Source: Clostridia bacterium
GTDB lineage: Bacteria; Bacillota; Clostridia; Oscillospirales; Acutalibacteraceae
Direction of reading: 5' to 3'
Assembly (NCBI GenBank): GCA_017517865.1
Contig: JAFWYB010000068.1
Coordinates: 62,001 to 126,000 of the forward strand
Length of the DNA: 64,000 nt
The position numbers and the translations under genes are program-made. The number at the start of each line of letters is the position of its first letter. Position 1 is the stretch's first letter. Below are positions 41,368 to 47,203 of the stretch, piece by piece. The notes under the pieces were generated by a model. That model was not told the DNA's origin and did not search any database. It saw only the letters and a list, made by a program, of their open reading frames with translations.

Positions 41368-42900
41368 TTATTCAATTATGCTTTCTCCATCCATTTCGGC
41401 AGGCTGAGCAAGGCCCATAATCTTGAGCATTGTGGGAGCGATGTCGCAGAGCTTGCCGCCATTACGGAGTATACAGTCATAGCCGCACACAATAAAGGGA
41501 ACGGGGAAGGTGGTGTGGGCGGTGAAGGGTGAGCCGTCTTCTTCGTACATCTTGTCAGCGTTGCCGTGGTCAGCAGTGATAAGCATAATGCCGTCCATTT
41601 CGTTAACAGCATCGTAAACCTTACCTACGCATGTATCAACAGCTTCAACAGCAGCCTGTGCAGCGGCAAAAACACCTGTGTGGCCAACCATGTCGCAGTT
41701 AGCAAAGTTAAGGATGATAGCATCATATTTGCCTGTCTTGATAGCTTCAACAACCTTTTCTGTAACCTCGTAAGCGCTCATTTCGGGCTGAAGGTCATAG
41801 GTTGCAACCTTGGGAGAAGCAACAAGGATTCTGTCCTCACCCTCGTACTGCTTTTCAACACCGCCGTTGAAGAAGAAGGTTACGTGAGCGTACTTTTCTG
41901 TTTCGGCAATACGAAGCTGGGTCTTACCCATCTTTGAAAGGTATTCACCGAAGGTATTTTCAAGGGTCTGAGGCTTGAATGCAACGTGAACGTTAGGCAT
42001 TGTAGCATCGTACTGAGTCATACATACATAATAGAGGGGGAAGAAGCCATTCTTTCTCTCGAAGCCGTTGAAAGCCTCGTCAACAAAGGTTCTTGTTATT
42101 TCTCTTGCTCTGTCGGGGCGGAAGTTGAAGAATACAACGCTGTCATCAGCTTTGATGGTGGCGTTGTCTGCGCATACTGTGGGAAGAACGAACTCGTCGG
42201 TGAGGTTCTTGCCGTCGCCGTCGATTGTTTCGTAGCTTTCCTTGATAGCCTTAACGGGACAGTCAGCCTTGATGCCTTCACCGTAAACCATAGCGGCATA
42301 AGCCTTTTCTACTCTTTCCCAGCGGTTATCTCTGTCCATAGCGTAGTATCTGCCCATAACGGTAGCAACCTTGCCGAGGCCTATTTCCTTGAGTTTGTTG
42401 CAGGTTTCTTCAACAAAGTCTGCACCGGATGAGGGAGGAACATCACGGCCGTCGAGGAAGCAGTGAACGAAAACATCCTTTACGCCATACTTTTTAGCCA
42501 TTTCAACAATAGCATACATATGAGTGTTGTGTGAGTGAACACCGCCGTCGCTCATAAGACCCATAAGGTGAAGAGCGGAATTGTTCTTAAGGCAGTTTTC
42601 CATAGCGCCCTTGAGAGCTTCATTAGAGAAGAAGTCACCGTCCTTGATGGACTTTGTGATTCTTGTTAATTCCTGATAAACAACACGGCCTGCACCGATG
42701 TTGGTGTGGCCAACCTCACTGTTACCCATCTGACCGTCGGGAAGACCTACGTCCATACCTGATGCACCGATAAAGGTCATGGGGTTTTCCTTCATAATCT
42801 TATCAAGATTGGGTGTTTCAGCGGCAACAATAGCGTTACCGTAATCGGAAGGATTCTTACCGAAGCCGTCCATAATACATAATAAAACAGGTTTTTTCAT
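41368..42900 (-). CDS. gpmI: 2,3-bisphosphoglycerate-independent phosphoglycerate mutase
   Basis: Interconverts 3- and 2-phosphoglycerate using two Mn ions. The 510-residue alkaline-phosphatase-fold enzyme shows D11 in LCIMDGFGKN, the phosphorylated serine S61 in DGQMGNSEVGHTNIGAG, VFVHCFLDGRDVPP, FFNFRPDRAREITR, NFANCDMVGHTG and ITADHGNADKM. The ATG at 42900 follows AAAGGAG; an in-frame extension to 42966 is translated heptamer repeat, not protein. It is third in the pgk-tpiA-gpmI set and is separated from tpiA by a terminator and cassette A. Confidence 0.97.
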   Translation of the reverse strand: MKKPVLLCIMDGFGKNPSDYGNAIVAAETPNLDKIMKENPMTFIGASGMDVGLPDGQMGNSEVGHTNIGAGRVVYQELTRITKSIKDGDFFSNEALKGAMENCLKNNSALHLMGLMSDGGVHSHNTHMYAIVEMAKKYGVKDVFVHCFLDGRDVPPSSGADFVEETCNKLKEIGLGKVATVMGRYYAMDRDNRWERVEKAYAAMVYGEGIKADCPVKAIKESYETIDGDGKNLTDEFVLPTVCADNATIKADDSVVFFNFRPDRAREITRTFVDEAFNGFERKNGFFPLYYVCMTQYDATMPNVHVAFKPQTLENTFGEYLSKMGKTQLRIAETEKYAHVTFFFNGGVEKQYEGEDRILVASPKVATYDLQPEMSAYEVTEKVVEAIKTGKYDAIILNFANCDMVGHTGVFAAAQAAVEAVDTCVGKVYDAVNEMDGIMLITADHGNADKMYEEDGSPFTAHTTFPVPFIVCGYDCILRNGGKLCDIAPTMLKIMGLAQPAEMDGESIIE

Positions 42901-42937
42901 TGTAAATACTCCTTTATAGTGGAAGTGGGCGAACAAA

Positions 42938-42971
42938 AAATGCAAAATGCAAAATGCAAAATGCAAAATTG
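42938..42971. repeat. Left heptamer array of cassette A
   Basis: Four tandem TGCAAAA units (one partial variant at the end). Inverse complement of 43470-43503. Confidence 0.9.
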
Positions 42972-43056
42972 TGGTCGCGAGGAAACGTTCTAAAGCTTTT
43001 TATCTTGCTTTCCGCAGAGATAATAAGAACTAAGCTTTCAGCCGGATGATTTGAAA

Positions 43057-43404
43057 TTATTTATCTTCACTGCTTTTACAGATAGAAGTCAGAAGAAATA
43101 TAATTGCCTTGATATCTGATTCCATACTTTGATATTCTTTTCCTGTAAGAAAATCAGTTTCGTGCAAAAGCCTTAACCAATAATAAGTTTCGTTGGATTC
43201 CTTAAGAGCGATGCTCATCTTGGAGTGAAAGTCTGCTTTCGATTGCGCTCGTTGTGCCTCTGATACATTAGCACCGATACTTGTGCCGCATCTGAGCAAT
43301 TGCTTTGACAGAGTATATTCCTTTTTTACTTTTGTCAGATGCTTGTGAAGATTAACTATTCTGACAGCAAATTTAAAGCTTTTATCTTCAATTGTGTTGT
43401 CCAT
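43057..43404 (-). CDS. Four helix bundle protein (S23/TIGR02436), cassette A
   Basis: A 115-residue all-helical protein of the family first found inside 23S rRNA intervening sequences, and related in fold to the Avd accessory protein of diversity-generating retroelements. Diagnostic blocks are FKFAVRIVNLHKHL, LSKQLLRCGTSIGANVSEAQ, SKADFHSKMSIALKESNETYYWLRLL. It probably forms a pentameric basic barrel that binds nucleic acid; this is from family knowledge. GAGG lies 7 bases upstream of the ATG. It is about 70% identical by eye to the gene at 44365-44724 but differs in base composition. It lies inside cassette A, in the operon's direction. Confidence 0.9.
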   Translation of the reverse strand: MDNTIEDKSFKFAVRIVNLHKHLTKVKKEYTLSKQLLRCGTSIGANVSEAQRAQSKADFHSKMSIALKESNETYYWLRLLHETDFLTGKEYQSMESDIKAIIFLLTSICKSSEDK

Positions 43405-43469
43405 ATCAAAACCTCACAGTTGTCTTTAGTCGGCGGGATAAACGTTCATTTCAGCACATAGTTACAGCG

Positions 43470-43503
43470 CAATTTTGCATTTTGCACTTTGCATTCTGCA
43501 TTT
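43470..43503. repeat. Right heptamer array of cassette A
   Basis: Units TTTTGCA, TTTTGCA, CTTTGCA, TTCTGCA. Inverse complement of 42938-42971 with two differences. Confidence 0.9.
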
Positions 43504-43528
43504 AAAAAGGGCTCAACGAGCCCTTTTT
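43504..43528 (-). terminator. Terminator directly after tpiA
   Basis: Minus strand: an 11-bp stem AAAAAGGGCTC/GAGCCCTTTTT with a GTT loop. Its U-tract abuts the first base of cassette A. Confidence 0.8.
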
Positions 43529-43530
43529 AC

Positions 43531-44304
43531 TTATTTCTGTTCAGAAGCTGCCTTTACAATAACTGAGAAGTCCTCAGCCTTGAGTGAAGCACCGCCGATA
43601 AGACCGCCGTCAACGTTAACCTTAGCAACAAGGCCTGCAGCGTTCTTAGCGTTCATTGAGCCGCCGTACTGGATTGTGATAGCTTCTGCAGCCTCTGCAC
43701 CGTATGCTTCAGCAACAGCTGCGCGGCAGTAGCCGTTACCCTCGTCAGCCTGGTCGTCAGTAGCAGTTACACCTGTACCGATAGCCCAAACGGGTTCGTA
43801 AGCGATAACAACGTCCTTGAGCTGATCGGCAGTAACGTTTGTAAGAGCCATCTTTGTCTGGAACTTGAGGAGAGTTTCGGTGTAGCCGAGCTCTCTCTGC
43901 TCAAGGGTTTCACCAACGCAAACGATGGGCTTAAGACCTGCATTAAGAGCAGCAAGAGTACGAAGGTTAACAGTCTGGTCTGTTTCACCGAAGTATGTTC
44001 TTCTTTCGCTGTGGCCGATAACAACGTATTCAACGCCGAGCTCCTTGAGCATATCAGCTGAGATTTCACCTGTGTATGCGCCTGAAGCCTTGAAGTGTAC
44101 GTTTTCAGCACCGATTCTGATGTTTGAGCCCTTAGCTGCTTCAATAGCTGCAGGGATATCTACGAAAGGTACGCAGAGAACAACTTCACAGTCAGCACCT
44201 GCAACGAGGGGCTTCATTTCATTGATGAGTGCAGTTGCCTGAGAGGGGGTCATATTCATTTTCCAGTTACCTGCGATAACTGCTTTACGTGTAGCTTTAT
44301 TCAT
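43531..44304 (-). CDS. tpiA: Triosephosphate isomerase
   Basis: Interconverts glyceraldehyde-3-phosphate and dihydroxyacetone phosphate. The 257-residue TIM barrel has N13/K15 in AGNWKMN, the electrophile histidine in VVIGHSERR, the catalytic glutamate and flexible loop in AYEPVWAIGTG, and the phosphate-binding IQYGGSMNAKNA. The ATG at 44304 follows AAAGGAG; that ribosome binding site is only a few bases from the left array of cassette B, so the insertion spared it narrowly. Its 3' end is followed by a terminator and cassette A. Confidence 0.98.
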   Translation of the reverse strand: MNKATRKAVIAGNWKMNMTPSQATALINEMKPLVAGADCEVVLCVPFVDIPAAIEAAKGSNIRIGAENVHFKASGAYTGEISADMLKELGVEYVVIGHSERRTYFGETDQTVNLRTLAALNAGLKPIVCVGETLEQRELGYTETLLKFQTKMALTNVTADQLKDVVIAYEPVWAIGTGVTATDDQADEGNGYCRAAVAEAYGAEAAEAITIQYGGSMNAKNAAGLVAKVNVDGGLIGGASLKAEDFSVIVKAASEQK

Positions 44305-44326
44305 TTTAATTACTCCTTTCACTCAC

Positions 44327-44358
44327 AATGCAGAGTGCAGAATGCAGAATGCAGAATG
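44327..44358. repeat. Left heptamer array of cassette B
   Basis: Tandem TGCAGAG and TGCAGAA units ending a few bases from the tpiA ribosome binding site. Confidence 0.9.
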
Positions 44359-44364
44359 AAGTGA

Positions 44365-44724
44365 TTATTTTGTTTGTGTATTTTTACAAATTGTTGTAAG
44401 AATCGAGATGAGTTCATCTGCATCAGCAGAGATATCATCGAACTCTTTTTGAGTTAAATAATCAGTTTCTTTTAAAAGTCTCAACCAATAAAAGGTCTCA
44501 TTGGCTTCTTTTAGTGCAATGCACATTTTTGTATAGAAATCAGCTTTAGATTGAGCTTTTTGAGCTTCTGATACATTAGCTCCTATACTTGTACCGCTTC
44601 GTAATAATTGCTTTGACAAAATATATTCTTTCTTGGTTGCGGTCAAATGTTTATAAAGATTTACTGTTCTGACTGCAAATTTAAAAGATTTGGACTCAAT
44701 TATATTTTTGATTTGAACCATCAT
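44365..44724 (-). CDS. Four helix bundle protein (S23/TIGR02436), cassette B
   Basis: A 119-residue homologue of the cassette A protein with the same blocks: FKFAVRTVNLYKHL, LSKQLLRSGTSIGANVSEAQ, SKADFYTKMCIALKEANETFYWLRLL. The gene is more AT-rich than its glycolytic neighbours and than the cassette A copy, so the two were probably acquired separately or diverged long ago. Two consecutive ATG codons stand at the start and no strong ribosome binding site precedes them, so expression may be low or coupled. It is oriented like pgk and tpiA. The stop is 6 bases from the left array. Confidence 0.9.
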   Translation of the reverse strand: MMVQIKNIIESKSFKFAVRTVNLYKHLTATKKEYILSKQLLRSGTSIGANVSEAQKAQSKADFYTKMCIALKEANETFYWLRLLKETDYLTQKEFDDISADADELISILTTICKNTQTK

Positions 44725-44782
44725 TTCGTATAAGAATGTTACTAAGCGGGTTTAACTTATATAATTGCAGTGTGCAGGGCGC

Positions 44783-44817
44783 AATTCTGCATTCTGCACT
44801 CTGCATTTTGCATTTAA
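44783..44817. repeat. Right heptamer array of cassette B
   Basis: Units TTCTGCA, TTCTGCA, CTCTGCA, TTTTGCA. It abuts the pgk stop codon. Confidence 0.9.
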
Positions 44818-46008
44818 TTACTTGTCGTTAAGTGCAACAACGCCGGGAAGGTCCTTACCTTCGAGAAATTCAAGTGAAGCACCGCCGCCTGTTGAGATGT
44901 GGCTCATCTTGTCAGCGAAGCCGAGCTTCTGAACTGCAGCAGCTGAGTCGCCGCCGCCAACGATTGAGATTGAACCGCTTTCAGCAATAGCTGTTGCAAC
45001 TGCGATAGTACCTGATGCGAAGTTCTTCCATTCGGAAACTCCCATGGGACCGTTCCAGATAACTGTGCCTGCGCCCTTGATAGCGTCAGCGAAAAGAGCC
45101 TCTGTCTTGGGACCGATGTCAAGACCCATCCAGTCGTCGGGGATAGCATCTGAATCAACAACCATAACGTCTGTATCCTCAGCATATTCCTTACCGAGTC
45201 TGTTGTCAACGGGGATAAGGAACTTAACGCCCTTAGCTTCAGCGGCAGCCATCATTTCTCTTGCCATATCAATCTTGTCTTCTTCACAGATTGAAGTACC
45301 GACGCTGTAGCCCTTAGCTGCAAAGAAGGTATAAGCCATACCGCCGCCTACGATGAGGGTATCAACCTTTTCCATGAGGTTTGTGATAACGCCGATCTTA
45401 TCTGAAACCTTTGCACCGCCGAGGATAGCAACGAGAGGTCTCTGGGGATTTTCAAGAGCGCCGCCGATGTATTCGAGCTCCTTACGGATAAGGTAGCCGC
45501 CTACTGCGGGAAGGTAATCAGCAACACCTGTTGTTGAGCAGTGAGCTCTGTGAGCTGAACCGAAAGCATCGTTTACATAGATTTCTGCAAGTGAAGCAAG
45601 AGCCTTTGAGAATTCGGGATCGTTCTTTGTTTCTTCCTTGTGGAAACGAACGTTTTCAAGAAGGAGAACCTCGCCTTCCTTAAGGTCAGCAGCAAGAGTC
45701 TGAGCGCTTTCACCGATAACGTCCTTAGCCATCTTAACCTCGATGCCGAGAAGCTCGCCGAGTCTTACAGCAACAGGAGCGAGTGAAAATTCGGGCTTGA
45801 ATTCACCTTTGGGTCTGCCGAGGTGTGAGCAAGCGATAACCTTTGCGCCGTTGTCAAGAAGATATTTGATAGTGGGAAGGGAAGCAACAATTCTCTTATC
45901 GCTTGTGATAACGCCGTTTTCCATCTTAACGTTGAAATCGCAGCGGATGAGAACTTTTTTGCCTCTTACGTCAATGTCTTCAACTGATTTCTTGTTTAAT
46001 ACGTTCAT
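44818..46008 (-). CDS. pgk: Phosphoglycerate kinase
   Basis: Makes ATP from 1,3-bisphosphoglycerate in glycolysis. The 396-residue enzyme shows [84 protein letters not shown] and the C-terminal [15 protein letters not shown] with [14 protein letters not shown]. The ATG at 46008 has AAAGGA nine bases upstream. It heads the pgk-tpiA-gpmI operon; gap and eno, often adjacent, are outside the window. Its stop codon touches the right array of cassette B. Confidence 0.98.
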   Translation of the reverse strand: MNVLNKKSVEDIDVRGKKVLIRCDFNVKMENGVITSDKRIVASLPTIKYLLDNGAKVIACSHLGRPKGEFKPEFSLAPVAVRLGELLGIEVKMAKDVIGESAQTLAADLKEGEVLLLENVRFHKEETKNDPEFSKALASLAEIYVNDAFGSAHRAHCSTTGVADYLPAVGGYLIRKELEYIGGALENPQRPLVAILGGAKVSDKIGVITNLMEKVDTLIVGGGMAYTFFAAKGYSVGTSICEEDKIDMAREMMAAAEAKGVKFLIPVDNRLGKEYAEDTDVMVVDSDAIPDDWMGLDIGPKTEALFADAIKGAGTVIWNGPMGVSEWKNFASGTIAVATAIAESGSISIVGGGDSAAAVQKLGFADKMSHISTGGGASLEFLEGKDLPGVVALNDK

Positions 46009-46060
46009 TGTGTTTCGTCCTTTCGTCATTTATATATACTATAAAAAATTGCCATTGACT

Positions 46061-46089
46061 ATTTTATAATATTATGCCCTTTTTTTCAA
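46061..46089 (-). promoter_or_regulatory. sigma-A promoter of the pgk operon
   Basis: Minus strand: TTGAAA (46084-46089), 17-nt spacer, TAAAAT (46061-46066). Confidence 0.7.
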
Positions 46090-46245
46090 GTGTTTTGATA
46101 TAAAAAATAATGATAGCGGTATGTTAAATTTAAAATGCGCAATCGCGCCCGACACTGCCGAAGCGGCAAAGCCTATCCCGCCCCGCAAGGCTTTTATTAT
46201 ATAGTGCGCGGGGAACACATTATTGTTTATGCTTACGACGGCGCG

Positions 46246-46259
46246 TGACTACTGACTAC
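46246..46259. repeat. TGACTAC heptamer array, two units
   Basis: Two perfect TGACTAC units directly left of the palindromic element at 46266-46390. Confidence 0.6.
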
Positions 46260-46265
46260 TTTTTA

Positions 46266-46390
46266 GGTATGCGGGTGAGGTGGTGCTGATGGCAAATTTT
46301 CTTCCGCCACTCTTGCCGTCCCTGAAAGGGAAGGGGGACCGCGTCAGCGGTGGAAGGGTTCAGCAACCCCACCGCATAATACCTCTCACC
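46266..46390. repeat. Palindromic multi-hairpin intergenic element
   Basis: About 125 nt with imperfect inverted ends (46266-46288 with 46361-46386). Inside are CTTCCGCC (46301-46308) pairing with GGTGGAAG (46349-46356), a CCC/GGG hairpin (46320-46330) and ACCGC-GTCA-GCGGT (46338-46351). No coding frame. It is in the 550-base gene-free stretch between pgk and the lipoprotein gene, which otherwise holds the pgk promoter, a TGACTAC pair and a short GC palindrome (46399-46423). Confidence 0.6.
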
Positions 46391-46423
46391 CCAAACCCGT
46401 AGGGGCGGCCATCGGCCGTCCTG

Positions 46424-46453
46424 TTGACAAGACTATCGCTTTGTGATAAATTA
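46424..46453 (+). promoter_or_regulatory. Promoter of the 46560 lipoprotein gene
   Basis: TTGACA (46424-46429), 18-nt spacer, TAAATT (46448-46453), TGTGA before the -10. A GC-rich palindrome (46399-46423) directly adjoins the -35. Confidence 0.6.
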
Positions 46454-46559
46454 GAATTACAGATTGACGGACATTGTTTCTGGTTTGGTAAGTAAACATT
46501 ATCAACACAGAAAACCGTACGCTGCGTAAGACAGACTTAGTTTTATTGGGAGGTATAAT

Positions 46560-47033
46560 ATGTTTATAAAACAAAACAGTAAAGGTATCTTGAGAGTAAT
46601 ATCATTTTTTCTTATAATCAGCACAATGGTAATATTATTTACAGGTTGCTTTGGCGGCGTGAGCGATTGGGCATATAGCTTACCTAATGATTATGAGATT
46701 TGGCGTGTAAATTCCAATAGTGTAGTTTTCGGAAAAAATGAAGGCGATCGTTTTGAACAGGAGATTGACAGATATGTGATATCTTTTAGCTATAATGATA
46801 GGTATATCGGCTTGATAAGGATTCCGATGGACGATATTCCACATGATAAGGATATTGATATTGAAACTATGGATCGATCTGATTCGGAATACTATATTGT
46901 CGATTCGGAAAATGATATAATATATGGACCGTATACCGAAAAGGAGTATGAAAAACAATTAGATGACCTCGGTATACAAGATATGTGTGAATGGATTGAA
47001 ACATTGCAAAGACCTGAAAACGCAAAAGATTAA
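46560..47033 (+). CDS. Predicted lipoprotein, possibly DUF3997-like
   Basis: A 157-residue exported protein with signal sequence and lipobox (VILFTGCFGG, C30 or thereabouts). The mature domain reads SLPNDYEIWRVNSNSVVF, RYVISFSYNDRYIGLI, YYIVDSENDIIYGPYTEKEYEKQLDDLGI. The strand pattern and the YEI-R-x-N-S block resemble the DUF3997 group; this match is by eye and weak. The gene is clearly more AT-rich and uses more ATA and AGA codons than its neighbours, and it lies beside repeated palindromes, so recent acquisition is likely. GGGAGG lies upstream of the ATG. Confidence 0.6.
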   Translation: MFIKQNSKGILRVISFFLIISTMVILFTGCFGGVSDWAYSLPNDYEIWRVNSNSVVFGKNEGDRFEQEIDRYVISFSYNDRYIGLIRIPMDDIPHDKDIDIETMDRSDSEYYIVDSENDIIYGPYTEKEYEKQLDDLGIQDMCEWIETLQRPENAKD

Positions 47034-47080
47034 TTTTAAAAATAAGTATAGTTAATTTTTTGCTGATATCTAAAAACACA

Positions 47081-47119
47081 AGCCTCAGCTTTCCTCTAAA
47101 GGATAGCCGAGGCTCTTTT
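47081..47119 (+). terminator. Terminator after the 46560 gene
   Basis: An imperfect stem AGCCTCAGCT/AGCCGAGGCT with T-run CTTTTC. Confidence 0.7.
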
Positions 47120-47158
47120 CATATATTCTGCGGTCTCAGCCTATCTTTTTAATCAAAC

Positions 47159-47200
47159 CTTCCCCGCAATTCCGCAATTCCAAATTCCGCAATTCCGAAT
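47159..47200. repeat. Octamer array next to the topB stop codon
   Basis: About five tandem copies of an 8-nt unit (GCAATTCC, with AAATTCC variants) directly downstream of topB. No inverted partner was found nearby. Confidence 0.7.
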
Positions 47201-47203
47201 TCA

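Larger units (their letters stand above)
42938..43503 (-). mobile_element. S23 four-helix-bundle cassette A with inverted heptamer-array ends
   Basis: A 566-nt unit between tpiA and gpmI. Its left end (42938-42971) and right end (43470-43503) are arrays of a 7-nt unit (TGCAAAA and variants) and are inverted complements at 32 of 34 positions. Read on the minus strand, the two differences are G-U wobbles, so the transcript could form a continuous 34-bp stem closing a loop that holds the ORF. Cassette B at 44327-44817 has the same plan. No transposase is encoded. Classification as mobile is inference from two copies at adjacent junctions of one operon. Confidence 0.6.
44327..44817 (-). mobile_element. 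S23 four-helix-bundle cassette B with inverted heptamer-array ends
   Basis: A 491-nt unit filling the whole gap between the pgk stop codon and the tpiA ribosome binding site. The left array (44327-44358, units TGCAGAG/TGCAGAA) and right array (44783-44817) contain a perfect 24-nt inverted repeat (44327-44350 with 44784-44807). A further local hairpin (TGCAGTGTGCAG with CTGCACTCTGCA) lies inside the right end. The enclosed gene is homologous to that of cassette A. The unit adds no terminator on the pgk side, so pgk and tpiA could still be co-transcribed through it. Confidence 0.6.

Noticed and set aside
42938..44817. Heptamer arrays as CRISPR
   Set aside because: The units are 7 nt and directly tandem, with no spacers and no cas genes.
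42938..44817. Diversity-generating retroelement because of Avd-like four-helix proteins
   Set aside because: No reverse transcriptase, template repeat or variable repeat can be seen.
42938..44817. rRNA gene fragment carrying an intervening sequence
   Set aside because: No 23S sequence surrounds the S23 genes; the neighbours are intact glycolytic genes.
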